A stretch of DNA of 64,000 bases from BJHL01 sp040378885 (GTDB lineage: Bacteria; Planctomycetota; Phycisphaerae; Phycisphaerales; UBA1924): positions 33,807 through 97,806 of the forward strand of contig JBKDAN010000038.1 in NCBI GenBank assembly GCA_046316615.1, written 5' to 3'. Of the stretch, positions 53,345-61,418 are shown one piece after another. A model generated the notes under the pieces. That model was not told where the DNA came from, did no database searches, and saw nothing but the letters and a program-made list of their open reading frames with translations. The position numbers and the translations under genes are program-made. Each line of letters opens with the position of its first letter. Within the stretch, counting starts at the first letter, position 1.

Positions 53345-54517
53345 TCACGCGGCGTTCAAACCGCGAATCACCGCATGCGCATTCTCGTTGCGCATCTCCA
53401 GCGTGTACTCACCCAGCACCTGTCCCGCAATCGCATCCCCCGTCTGCGCAAGCGGCTTGAACTGAAAGCTCCGCCCGCTCAAGGGCAGCACCTCGATGCG
53501 TGAGCTGTCCAGCAGCAGCACCGTGTCACCCGGCATCCAGCGCGTCATGATCACGTTGCACACGCCGTAGTCACTCTCATACACGCTCACGATGTCACTG
53601 ATCTTGCGCGCATCACCCAGGTAGTGCCGAGCATTGCTCGGAATGAACTGGTTGATGCGCCGCTTCTGCGCGCTGTTCACCACAATCGTGTCAATGCGCC
53701 CGCTGCTCTGCTCCCAGGCGTTGCGCATCGCGATGTTGATGAGCTGCTCCGACAGATCCTGCCCCGCGCCACCGCCCGCAGGAAAGCCGCTCTGACCCGG
53801 CACGAACTGGTTGGTCGCTATCTGCCGAATCAACCCGTTCATCGAGCGCCGCGTGCCGCCAGAGCCCGTCTGGTTCGCAAGCGGCGCCGTTCCATTGATG
53901 ACACAGTTCTCCAGGTCTCGCAGCAGCTCGCGCAGTCGCTCCTGCTTCTGGTAGTCCAGCTCATCCGCAATGCCATGCTGCCGCACGGCCTGCATCGTGC
54001 CCGTCACTTCCACCGTCGCTGCGAAGATCTGCGTGTAGTTCTGCTTCCGCGTGCGATTCGTGAATCGGGCCGGCGTTGCATCCGCGCCTTCGAGCGATGC
54101 ATTGCCCAGAATCGTGAGCCGCATGCCGTTGGCCAGCGCAGTCGCCGTCGTGCCACCAAACCCGCGCACCACCGTCAGCACGTTTCCGGCAATGCCCGTC
54201 ACCTGCATCACTTCCGTGCTGTTGCCCGGTCGCAGCAGGTCACCTGCCTGAAAACGCACGCCCTGCACCACCGTGATCGCCGTCGCCGCCGTCGCGCTGG
54301 GTGTGAACGTCGTCTGATTCACCGTGTCGCTGTTGGGCAGCAGCGAATCTTCAATCCATTCATGCACCGTGCTGAACGCCGGCCGCTTCGCATCTCCCAG
54401 ATGCGCCAACAGCGGCGTCTCAAACGGGCTCACCAGCCCGATGATGTCACTGACATCTTCCGCGATCTCCGGCAGATCCGCCCCCGCACTGAACGTCGCC
54501 TTGCCACTAAAACTCAT
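53345..54517 (-). CDS. Major capsid protein, SU10-type (DUF5309-like)
   Basis: The 390-residue protein begins MSFSGKATFSAGADLPEIAEDVSDIIGLVSPFETPLLAHLG, a motif characteristic of SU10-like major head proteins (HK97 fold), where the 'DI(I)..ISPFETPLL' strand leads into the capsid domain. Later: STVHEWIEDSLLP, RFQAGDLLRPGNSTEVMQVTGI, AVRQHGIADELDYQKQERLRELLRDLENCVINGTAP, and IVNSAQKRRINQFI, SVYESDYGVCNVIMTRWMPGDTVLLLDSS. No signal peptide. AGGGAGAG lies seven bases before the ATG at 54517. Length is in the family's usual range. It is the anchor for reading this locus as a virion-head cassette. Confidence 0.88.
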   Translation of the reverse strand: MSFSGKATFSAGADLPEIAEDVSDIIGLVSPFETPLLAHLGDAKRPAFSTVHEWIEDSLLPNSDTVNQTTFTPSATAATAITVVQGVRFQAGDLLRPGNSTEVMQVTGIAGNVLTVVRGFGGTTATALANGMRLTILGNASLEGADATPARFTNRTRKQNYTQIFAATVEVTGTMQAVRQHGIADELDYQKQERLRELLRDLENCVINGTAPLANQTGSGGTRRSMNGLIRQIATNQFVPGQSGFPAGGGAGQDLSEQLINIAMRNAWEQSSGRIDTIVVNSAQKRRINQFIPSNARHYLGDARKISDIVSVYESDYGVCNVIMTRWMPGDTVLLLDSSRIEVLPLSGRSFQFKPLAQTGDAIAGQVLGEYTLEMRNENAHAVIRGLNAA

Positions 54518-54607
54518 CGCAATCTCTCCCTTCACTCTCGCGCCTGCACATCTGTCAGGCTTCCATCCTCACAACGCATGCAGACAACACATCTGCACGC
54601 TCACCTC

Positions 54608-55024
54608 TCAACCGCGCCGCAGCCGCAGGTACCGCAGGAGCGCACGCCTATCTCCCGATGCTCGCGCCGCTTCCGCCGCCTGCGTCGCGGCCTCAACGCC
54701 CGTGCGCTCGCTGCGCGCAGCCCCCGTCGCACCGCTCGGCGGCGATACCTGCGTCTTCGCGCCACCGCCAAACAGCACACCCTTGGCCTTCTTCATCTCT
54801 TGGACAAAGCCGCGGACATCCACCTCCTTCCCCGCCTCCTGCGCCGCCCGCACACGTTCGCGCAGCAGCGCAGTCGCCGCTTCGGTCTCGATCGCGCCCG
54901 CACGTCGCAGTTCGTTCTCCATCTGCCGCGTCAATCGCTCGTGCTGCAGTTCCGCCCGCGCCGCCGCAAGCTCCTGCTCCAGCGCCGCCGCCCGCTCCTC
55001 ACCGCTCAACTGCTCACCGTTCAT
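54608..55024 (-). CDS. Phage scaffold-like protein
   Basis: The 138-residue product is almost entirely helical and charged: GEERAAALEQELAAARAELQHERLTRQ, TEAATALLRERVRAAQEAGKEV, and an Ala-rich C-terminus (ATQAAEAARASGDRRAL). Such Glu/Ala/Arg coiled coils placed between portal and capsid genes are typical of procapsid scaffolding proteins. GGAAGGAG precedes the ATG at 55024 by eight bases. Family not identified; the role is inferred from position and composition. Confidence 0.65.
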   Translation of the reverse strand: MNGEQLSGEERAAALEQELAAARAELQHERLTRQMENELRRAGAIETEAATALLRERVRAAQEAGKEVDVRGFVQEMKKAKGVLFGGGAKTQVSPPSGATGAARSERTGVEAATQAAEAARASGDRRALLRYLRLRRG

Positions 55025-55106
55025 CGCGTCATCTCCTTCCATCTCAGTTCACTTCCCACGATCGCCCTTCACGCCCTCATTTTCACTTTTCGCTTTATCG
55101 CTTTTC

Positions 55107-56753
55107 CTACGCCACACCCGCGTCCCCGCTCCCATACCCAAGCTCGCCCAGCACACGCTCACTAGGCACACCCAGCTTCAGTTTGCTCTCCGCCGCCCGC
55201 ACCTTCGCTTCCTCATCTTCCGGCAACGGGTCAGGCCAGTGCAGCACCACACCGCGATCACTCGCGCTCGTCGCCAGCACACCCGCGTTGTGCAGCGCAG
55301 TCAGCGCAAGCTCGCAGATCCGCGCCATCGCCCGCCCATACGCCACACGCTTGCGCTGCGTCTTGGCCAGCAGCCCCATCAGCGTGATGCGCAGCGCATT
55401 CGCACTCGTCAAATTGCCGATGCGCCCCTGCACCACGCCCCCGCTCAGCGGCGGCACGCCCGACACCTTGTCCATCGCCTCACGAATCTCGCGAATGTGC
55501 TCGTTCTCGCTCGGACTGCTCGCGTCCCCGCCAAACGCCTCCACACTCGCGCTCATGTTGTCGGTGTACCACACCTGCCCCGGCCCCACAGGCACCTTCT
55601 CAAATCCCTCCACGCCCTTTGCCAGATACATCTTGAAGCTCTGCATCGTCACGCGATGCGCACGGTCACTCAACCGCGCATTGAGCTCATCCTGCAGCGG
55701 AATCAGCGGCTCCACTTCACTCACGCCCGTGTAGACGAACGGCTGGCTGATGTTCTGCACGTGGGCCACCGGCACCTGGCCATCTGTCAGCCCAAGCGTG
55801 CTTTGCCACACCAGTTCGCCGTCGTCATACACGTGCCATGCATGGCCCGAGATGATCTCGAGCAACTCCCCGCTCTCGCGATGCGTCTGCGCACTCCGCG
55901 CCCCCACCACCGCGCGGGCCACATCTCCCAGCCACCCCGCGAATCCGCTGCTCGTGCCGCCATGCGTGCGGTCCACACCCGCTCGGATCACATACGCCTT
56001 GATATCGCGATAGTCGCGCTCATGCAGCACCGCCGCGCCGCGCGTCGGCTCCACCACCTCCACCCGCATCGCATCCACCGCCGCCAAGATCGCGTCCAGT
56101 GCCACAGCAGGCTCACTCCCGCGCAGCCGCTCGCCGGCTTCCACCAGCGCAGCGTCATCCATCCGCAGCACCAGGTCCACGTGCCCGTACACATGCCCCA
56201 GCGTCGCAAAGTCCTGCAGCAGCGCGATGCCCCCGCTCTGCTCCCACAGCGCATCCAGCACCTTCTCAATCACCTCGCGCGTCGCCTGCTCCTTCGCGCT
56301 GCTGCGAATCAGCACAGGCTTTCCAAATACAAAGTCCACCATCGCCTGCACGCGCCACCCAATGTCATTCTCGACGACCGCCTCGCGCACCGCGCGCGGC
56401 TCCATCAGGCCCTCCACAGGTCGCGGCCCGAACCGCGCCGGCAGCGAGCTCTCCTGCGCCTGGCTGTACCACCGGCCCCCCGCTTGCCCCGCCAGCGTCG
56501 ACACACGCGTCGGCGCAAGCGGGTTGCGGTAATACCCCCACAGCTTCTCCATCAGCGGGCGCTGCCGATCCTGCTGCGCCAGCGCCCCAGCCAACCCCGC
56601 TTCATCCACCACACCCGCAAACGCCTGCAACTGATACGCCACGCCTCGCTCCTCTCTGTACCACCCCGCAGCCGGTCGGCCCCGCGCGTTCGCCGCACGC
56701 TGTGCAAGCCCGCGCACCACCGCCCACCGCTCCGCCGTCGATCGGCCCGTCAC
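55107..56753 (-). CDS. Portal protein (SPP1 gp6/DUF935-like family)
   Basis: The 548-residue protein resembles phage portal proteins: LMEKLWGYYRNPLAPTR, a RVQAMVDFVFGKPVLIRSSAKEQ stretch, VYGHVDLVLRMDDAAL, AHVQNISQPFVYTGVSEVEPLIPLQDELNARLSDRAHRVTMQSFKMYLAKGV and MDKVSGVPPLSGGVVQGRIGNLTSANALRITLMGLLAKTQRK. The 'N..QP..Y.G.SE+EPL..LQD.LNA.LSD' clip/wing signature is strong. Start is GTG at 56753, with a stop four codons upstream and no clear ribosome-binding site. A terminase gene would be expected upstream but the 295 bases to the divergent ybaB-like gene hold none. It is the first gene of the cassette. Confidence 0.88.
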   Translation of the reverse strand: MTGRSTAERWAVVRGLAQRAANARGRPAAGWYREERGVAYQLQAFAGVVDEAGLAGALAQQDRQRPLMEKLWGYYRNPLAPTRVSTLAGQAGGRWYSQAQESSLPARFGPRPVEGLMEPRAVREAVVENDIGWRVQAMVDFVFGKPVLIRSSAKEQATREVIEKVLDALWEQSGGIALLQDFATLGHVYGHVDLVLRMDDAALVEAGERLRGSEPAVALDAILAAVDAMRVEVVEPTRGAAVLHERDYRDIKAYVIRAGVDRTHGGTSSGFAGWLGDVARAVVGARSAQTHRESGELLEIISGHAWHVYDDGELVWQSTLGLTDGQVPVAHVQNISQPFVYTGVSEVEPLIPLQDELNARLSDRAHRVTMQSFKMYLAKGVEGFEKVPVGPGQVWYTDNMSASVEAFGGDASSPSENEHIREIREAMDKVSGVPPLSGGVVQGRIGNLTSANALRITLMGLLAKTQRKRVAYGRAMARICELALTALHNAGVLATSASDRGVVLHWPDPLPEDEEAKVRAAESKLKLGVPSERVLGELGYGSGDAGVA

Positions 56754-57048
56754 TCGACGCCGTCAAGCCGCGCTCCCAGCCCGCATCGCGACTCACTGCC
56801 CGCTTCGCTTCACACGTCCCTCCACACTCACCCCCGCGCACCGCGCCGCGCGCGCACAACCCTGCGAAAAATCCGCGCCCGCCGCTCGCAAGTCGCGACG
56901 CCACAAGCGCATAAAAAAGTGCAAAATGCCCGCTGCTTCCGCCCAATTTCCGCCGCCGCGCGCGCACAAACCCGCCCATCCCGCCCCGCTGCGCGCATAC
57001 GTTCCCCTTCGCTCTCCGAACTATCACTCCACCATCAGGAGATCACTC

Positions 57049-57399
57049 ATGCTCGACCAAATGAAGATGCTCGGCGCTCTCGGCAACCTCATGAAGAACA
57101 AGGACAAGATCGCCGCCAACATCAAGACCAAGGTCGGCGCCATCGAAGTCGTCGGCGAAGCCGGCGGCGGCGCAGTCAAAGCCACCGTCAGCGGCGAGCT
57201 CAAGGTCCTCAGCGTCAATATCAGCCCCGCCGCCAAGTCACGCGACGATCTGGGCAACCTCATCGCCGATGCCGTCAACCACGGCCTCAACGCCGCACAG
57301 CTGCGCGTCAAACAAGCGATGGACGATGAATTCAAAGCCGCCGGCCTGCCCAACGGCATCGGCGACATGGGCGGCTTCGGCGGCCTGCTCGGCCGCTAA
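57049..57399 (+). CDS. Nucleoid-associated protein, YbaB/EbfC family
   Basis: A 116-residue small DNA-binding protein. It opens MLDQMKMLGALGNLMKN with the YbaB tweezer-forming helix. The conserved beta segment is KAGGGAVKATVSGELKVLSVNI-like, seen here as GGAVKATVSGELKVLSVNIS, followed by DLGNLIADAVNHGLNAAQ and a C-terminal Gly-rich tail (GIGDMGGFGGLLGR). The family compacts DNA and usually sits beside recR, which lies 3.2 kb downstream here. AGGAG seven bases before the ATG. It diverges from the portal gene. Confidence 0.92.
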   Translation: MLDQMKMLGALGNLMKNKDKIAANIKTKVGAIEVVGEAGGGAVKATVSGELKVLSVNISPAAKSRDDLGNLIADAVNHGLNAAQLRVKQAMDDEFKAAGLPNGIGDMGGFGGLLGR

Positions 57400-57554
57400 G
57401 CCTCCGTACACAACAAGCACACAAAAGCAGCTTCAACACAGAGCTCACCGAGCACACAGAGAAGTGTGTTGTGTGACATCACACTCCCACGTCCTGCAAG
57501 TCATCGCTCCGCATTTCTGTGCTCTCTGCGTTCAGCCCGTCTTTCCGCCTTCGT

Positions 57555-57572
57555 GTCTTTCTTCGCGCTCTT
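57555..57572 (+). repeat. 18-bp dispersed repeat, copy 1
   Basis: GTCTTTCTTCGCGCTCTT at 57555-57572 recurs exactly at 58864-58881, flanking the Nudix/HIT gene pair. A looser relative with A-rich GCGAAGATCGCAAAG composition occurs near 20792. Confidence 0.75.
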
Positions 57573-57582
57573 CGCGTTAAAC

Positions 57583-58320
57583 ATGCCTTCCTGCCTCTCC
57601 ATCCCGCAGATGGAAGCGCACCCCTTCCCCACCACCGCGCCCGTGCGCGTCGTGGTGTCGTCGCACGAGCCTCCCGCCAACTCCGCCGCCATCGATGCCG
57701 CGTGGGCCAAACTCCTCGCCGCCAACCCGCGCTACTTCGACGGCCCCATGCTCAGCGTCTTGCACCTTGACCTGAGCACCAACACCATCCACACCCGCCG
57801 CGACCGCTTCTCGCGCCTCGCCGTGCAGCCGCCACTCAACACAGGCGTGCGCATCTGCTCCGTCACCGCCGTACTCACCGCGCACGACGCTACCGGCGCA
57901 CAGCACGTCCTCCTCGGCAAGCGCAGTCGCGAAACCCGCATCTACGCTGACATGTGGGAACTCGGCCCCAGTGGCGGCATCTCCGTCCCCCCGCCATCAC
58001 TGCACGAACTCACGCAAGACATGCTCTTCGCCAACGTGCAGGACGAAGTCAGCGAAGAAGTCGGCCTGCACATCGCAACAGGCACACCCTGGGGCATCAC
58101 GCGCGACGACATCGCCAAGAGCGACGACATCGTATTTGTGTGTGACTGCGGCGACCTCGCAACCGCCCGCGCCAAGACCAGCGCGGCCAACTGGGAATAC
58201 ACCGCCGTGCAATGGCTCCCCACGCGCGATATCGCCCACTTCGATCGCGATCACGCTCCAGCCATCATCGGCCCAACGCGTGCCCTCTTCCGTGCACTGG
58301 GCTGGATCACCCAAGTCTGA
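57583..58320 (+). CDS. Nudix-like hydrolase with a degenerate Nudix box
   Basis: A 245-residue protein with a Nudix-type domain at about residues 75-210. VRICSVTAVLTAHDATGAQHVLLGKRSRE leads into MWELGPSGGISVPPPSLHELTQ and FANVQDEVSEEVGLHIA. The GxxxxxE...REUxEExGU box is recognisable but modified: a nine-residue insertion follows the GG, and the usual REL is DEV. Catalytic glutamates of EEVG are kept, so activity on NDP-sugars or other nucleoside diphosphates is possible. Start uncertain (ATG at 57583 or 57610, no clear ribosome-binding site). A HIT-family gene converges on it (10 bases between stops). Confidence 0.75.
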   Translation: MPSCLSIPQMEAHPFPTTAPVRVVVSSHEPPANSAAIDAAWAKLLAANPRYFDGPMLSVLHLDLSTNTIHTRRDRFSRLAVQPPLNTGVRICSVTAVLTAHDATGAQHVLLGKRSRETRIYADMWELGPSGGISVPPPSLHELTQDMLFANVQDEVSEEVGLHIATGTPWGITRDDIAKSDDIVFVCDCGDLATARAKTSAANWEYTAVQWLPTRDIAHFDRDHAPAIIGPTRALFRALGWITQV

Positions 58321-58330
58321 TCACGCAGCC

Positions 58331-58780
58331 TTACACGAGCACACTGCGAATAGCCCGCGCCCGCACCACCCGCTCCGCATCACTCGCATCACCCCGCAAC
58401 TGCTCGGCGCTCCAGCCCCACACCGTCGCCCGAGGCGTCGGATCATCCGCGTGCCTCGGCACAACATGCCAGTGCACATGCCCCACCACATTCCCCAAGC
58501 ACTCATAGTTAATGCGAGGCGGCTGCACATCCCGGCCCCATCCATGCTGCACGCTGGCTGCCCGCACCGCCCGCGCCACGCGCGCAACTTCGCGAAACAC
58601 TCGCTCCTGCCGCGAGATATCCATCTCGTCCATGTGCTCCACATGCTCACGCAGCACGGACACACACCAGCCCGCACACCCCTGATTCTCGCCCAAAATC
58701 ACAACCGTTTCATCCAGCGTCGCCACATGCATCGCATGCCCCGCGCCCTGCCGAACAACTTCACACAAGGAACATGTCAT
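58331..58780 (-). CDS. HIT-family protein (histidine triad)
   Basis: A 149-residue nucleotide-hydrolase/transferase of the HIT superfamily. It starts MTCSLCEVVRQG, where CxxC may hold zinc. ETVVILGENQGCAGWCVSVLREHVEHMDEMD and INYECLGNVVGHVHWHVVPRH (HVHWHV triad with the catalytic His) follow. The C-terminal tail contains DDPTPRATVWG. It is cytoplasmic. Family members hydrolyse dinucleoside polyphosphates or adenylated substrates. Start at 58780 is preferred because MTCSLC is the usual N-terminus. Confidence 0.9.
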   Translation of the reverse strand: MTCSLCEVVRQGAGHAMHVATLDETVVILGENQGCAGWCVSVLREHVEHMDEMDISRQERVFREVARVARAVRAASVQHGWGRDVQPPRINYECLGNVVGHVHWHVVPRHADDPTPRATVWGWSAEQLRGDASDAERVVRARAIRSVLV

Positions 58781-58863
58781 ACCCCAAGGTATCAACCCCC
58801 GCGTGCCGAACCAATGACACAGCGAACACGCACCCACCGCGCAAACCCCGCTGCCCGCTTCTC

Positions 58864-58881
58864 GTCTTTCTTCGCGCTCTT
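58864..58881 (+). repeat. 18-bp dispersed repeat, copy 2
   Basis: Identical to the 18-mer GTCTTTCTTCGCGCTCTT at 57555-57572. It lies between the HIT gene start and the next minus-strand gene. Confidence 0.75.
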
Positions 58882-58921
58882 TGCGTCTTTGCGGTGAACA
58901 TCGCCACGACAAACCCGCATC

Positions 58922-59764
58922 TCACCGCGGCTTGCCCGTGCCAGTGTCGCGCCCACGGAAGTGCCGCACCATGTCACGCATCATCTGCTGTCCGCGCGTG
59001 CGCTGCTGCACCGTCGCGTGACTGCCCACAGTAAAGTTCATGAACGTGAAGATCTCACCCAGTTGCTCGCCGCTGGGCATCGCATCCGGGTTGTTCTGCA
59101 TCATCTCACGGTTGCGCCCCACCTGCTCGCTCATCTCCTCAAGCCGCTTTTCATCACTCACATCGCGAGGCTCGCCATTCGCCACCACTTCCATCATCTT
59201 GCTCATCTCAACAAAAGTCTTGTCGAGATACCCCGCCCGATCACCCTCGGGCACCTTCGCGTAGTCCACCGCGTACTTGTCCCACGCGTCAATCGCCAGG
59301 CGTGAGCCGTTCTCTTCCAGCTGATCGCGCGCTGCGCCCGCAATGCCCGCCGCAAACGCCCCCAGCATCATCGAATCACTCGACGACATGTTCTTGAGTC
59401 GCGACACAAGCTGCTGCATCAGCTTCAGCCGCTCTTCAATCGGCAGCTTGTTGAACTCATCACTCAGCAGCGTGTAATCGAAGATCGCGTCAAGGTCCGC
59501 CGTCATGTAATCCGGCTGAGGCGTCGGGCGCAGCGCGAAGTACCCGCCCACACCGCCCGCAACCACAATCACCGCTGCCGCGATCAGCACATTGCGAGCC
59601 CGCGTGGGCGAAGCGCCCAGCCATGCCTTCGCACGCTCGCGCAATGCGCTCACGCTTTCACCCACCGTCGGCCCACGACGCGACCCCGCCACCGCATCGC
59701 GCACCTTGTCCAGCACGCCGCGATCAAGCCCCGGTGCAGGCCGAAAATCTCTCAGTTCACTCAT
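58922..59764 (-). CDS. One-TM protein of unknown function
   Basis: A 280-residue protein with a soluble N-terminal region (residues 1-57), one hydrophobic helix (about 58-78: NVLIAAAVIVVAGGVGGYFAL), and an outward helical domain of about 200 residues. The latter contains repeated Met-rich helices (LKLMQQLVSRLKNMSSSDSMMLGAFAAGIAG, MSKMMEVVANGE, MMQNNPDAMPSGEQLGEIF). No family recognised. Its stop is 142 bases from the HIT start. The start overlaps the end of the next minus-strand gene by four bases, suggesting coupling. Confidence 0.6.
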   Translation of the reverse strand: MSELRDFRPAPGLDRGVLDKVRDAVAGSRRGPTVGESVSALRERAKAWLGASPTRARNVLIAAAVIVVAGGVGGYFALRPTPQPDYMTADLDAIFDYTLLSDEFNKLPIEERLKLMQQLVSRLKNMSSSDSMMLGAFAAGIAGAARDQLEENGSRLAIDAWDKYAVDYAKVPEGDRAGYLDKTFVEMSKMMEVVANGEPRDVSDEKRLEEMSEQVGRNREMMQNNPDAMPSGEQLGEIFTFMNFTVGSHATVQQRTRGQQMMRDMVRHFRGRDTGTGKPR

Positions 59765-60564
59765 TGCGGCCCTCCCGAGATGCAGTTGGGATCAACCCCG
59801 CCCGCCAGCGCGCTGATGGATTCAAAGACCGTCACGAAGTTCCCGGGATCCTGATACGCGATGTCACCCGCGCGCCAGTCACCGTAGAACAGCGCATTAC
59901 GCTTCCACCGCTGCGCCGCATTGTCATTCACTCGTTCGCCAACGCCCCACCGCGGGCTGTGCCAGTCATCTGCATCCGCCAGCACCGCCAGCACATTGTT
60001 CTGGCTCTCGAAGTACTTGCTCACGCCACCTTGCGGATCCTTCAGACACGCCACTTCCGCCGCCAGCATCAGCAGGCCCGGGCCGTACTCGTAGCTCGTG
60101 CCATACGTCTGCCACTGAGGCCGGAACTCCACGGCCGCATCAAAGCTGCGATCATCCGCCGGACACCGCCACGGATCACCCACCACCCACAACCCGTTGT
60201 CATCTTCGTAGGGCAACCCCGCGTCCACGTACTTGCCCATCACATCCAGCAGCGATGGATCGTTGGAATTGCTGCCTGTGTTCAGCGGCCGCACCCGCGG
60301 CAGGATCCGCCCCTTCGCCTCAGTATCCATATACAACTGCAAGCCCACCCCGATGCCCTTGAGATTCGCCAGGCACTTGGTCGACCGTGCCGAAGCTCGG
60401 GCCTTCCCCAGGGCCGGCAGCGTGATGCCCACCAGCACCGCGATGATCGCAATGACCACCAGCAGCTCAATGAGCGTGAAGCCGCGAAGCAGGTTGGATC
60501 GTGCAAACCGCATAAAGAAGAGTAAACGTCGTACGAACGCAACCTGCGTCCGTTTCCATCTCAT
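59761..60564 (-). CDS. Second type II pseudopilin-like protein
   Basis: A 267-residue protein with prepilin site RGFTLIELLVVIAIIAVLVGITLPALGKARASARSTKC after a basic 27-residue leader. The body contains NLKGIGVGLQLYMDTEAKGRILP, WRCPADDRSFDAA, the NNVLAVLADADDWHSPRWG segment and a final FYGDWRAGDIAYQDPG (a 'DGxxH/DGxx' element equivalent). GGAAG seven bases before the ATG at 60564; an inner ATG at 60513 would still leave a short leader. It is divergent from recR with only 49 bases between starts. Confidence 0.88.
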   Translation of the reverse strand: MRWKRTQVAFVRRLLFFMRFARSNLLRGFTLIELLVVIAIIAVLVGITLPALGKARASARSTKCLANLKGIGVGLQLYMDTEAKGRILPRVRPLNTGSNSNDPSLLDVMGKYVDAGLPYEDDNGLWVVGDPWRCPADDRSFDAAVEFRPQWQTYGTSYEYGPGLLMLAAEVACLKDPQGGVSKYFESQNNVLAVLADADDWHSPRWGVGERVNDNAAQRWKRNALFYGDWRAGDIAYQDPGNFVTVFESISALAGGVDPNCISGGPQ

Positions 60565-60613
60565 CCGTTCACTTCCTGTTTCGACACAAATCCCCTCTCG
60601 GGCGCACACGAAC
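60565..60613. promoter_or_regulatory. Short divergent intergenic region, pseudopilin/recR
   Basis: Forty-nine bases separate the divergent start codons. Both promoters must overlap here or lie inside the neighbouring genes. It contains TTCCTGTTTCGACACAAAT, moderately AT-rich; no clear operator could be assigned. Confidence 0.35.
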
Positions 60614-61303
60614 ATGCACCAATCGCCGGACCCACTACCCTCCCGCGTGGCCGCCAAGAAAGAAAACCCCCTCCAGCGCTCCGGCATCGCCTACCCCCGC
60701 GCCGTCGACGCCCTCATCGCTGAGTTCGCCAAACTTCCCGGCATTGGCCGCCGCAGTGCCGAGCGCCTCGCCTTCCACGTCCTGAAAGCCGACGAACGCG
60801 CCGCCATGGGCCTTGCCCAAGCCGTCATCGACATCAAAAAGACCGTGCGCCAATGCGAGAACTGCTACCACCTCGCCGACGGCCCCCTTTGCGCCGTCTG
60901 CAATGACGCAGCCCGCGATCGCTCCATCGTGCTCGTCGTCGAGCAGCCCAAAGACCTGCTCGCCCTCGAACAAACCGCGATGTATAAAGGGCTCTACCAC
61001 GTGCTCATGGGCCGTATCAGCCCTCTCGAAGGCATCGGTCCCGACGACCTCACCGTCGCCCGCCTCGTCGAGCGCATCAAAGACCCCGCCACCAACCCCG
61101 GCGCCGCACCCATCCGCGAAGTCATCCTGGGCCTCAACCCCACCCTCGAAGGCGACGGCACCGCCCTCTATCTGGGCGAAGCTCTCGCCCCCCTCAACAT
61201 CAAAATCTCCCGCCTCGCTCGCGGCCTCCCCAGCGGCAGCCAACTCGAGTACGCCAGCAAGGCCGTCCTCGCCGACGCGATTCACCATCGCCAAGGTTTG
61301 TGA
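60614..61303 (+). CDS. recR: Recombination mediator protein
   Basis: A 229-residue protein of RecFOR recombinational repair. Visible: AKLPGIGRRSAERLAFHVL (helix-hairpin-helix), the zinc finger CENCYHLADGPLCAVC, and the Toprim domain VVEQPKDLLALEQTAMYKGLYHVL with GIGPDDLTVARLV and ILGLNPTLEGDGTALYL. The N-terminus has about 20 extra polar residues before AYPRAVDALIAEF compared with family length. It loads RecA on gapped DNA together with RecO. The start at 60614 is used; the frame remains open upstream but overlaps the divergent pseudopilin gene. Confidence 0.95.
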   Translation: MHQSPDPLPSRVAAKKENPLQRSGIAYPRAVDALIAEFAKLPGIGRRSAERLAFHVLKADERAAMGLAQAVIDIKKTVRQCENCYHLADGPLCAVCNDAARDRSIVLVVEQPKDLLALEQTAMYKGLYHVLMGRISPLEGIGPDDLTVARLVERIKDPATNPGAAPIREVILGLNPTLEGDGTALYLGEALAPLNIKISRLARGLPSGSQLEYASKAVLADAIHHRQGL

Positions 61304-61418
61304 CGCCGCACCTACCTATCCACCAAAAGGCATCACGGGCCGGCCCCCCTCGGAAAGGAGCGCGACCCGTGTGCGCGTTGGTTCTGCTTTTCTCACCTAC
61401 ATCCGCAACCTGCTTACG

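Noticed and set aside
51278..56753. Encapsulin or bacterial microcompartment instead of a phage head
   Set aside because: A portal-like protein and a scaffold-like protein in phage order fit a virion head. Encapsulins do not have portals.
54324..57329. A 1001-codon plus-strand open frame across the capsid cassette
   Set aside because: It is antisense to portal, scaffold and capsid genes, which have recognisable motifs and ribosome-binding sites. The translation is Arg/His/Pro/Ser-rich, as expected for a GC-rich antisense shadow.
61330..61375. CACGGG ... CCCGTG inverted repeat as a terminator for recR
   Set aside because: The arms are short, the loop is long and no T tract follows, so it was not listed.
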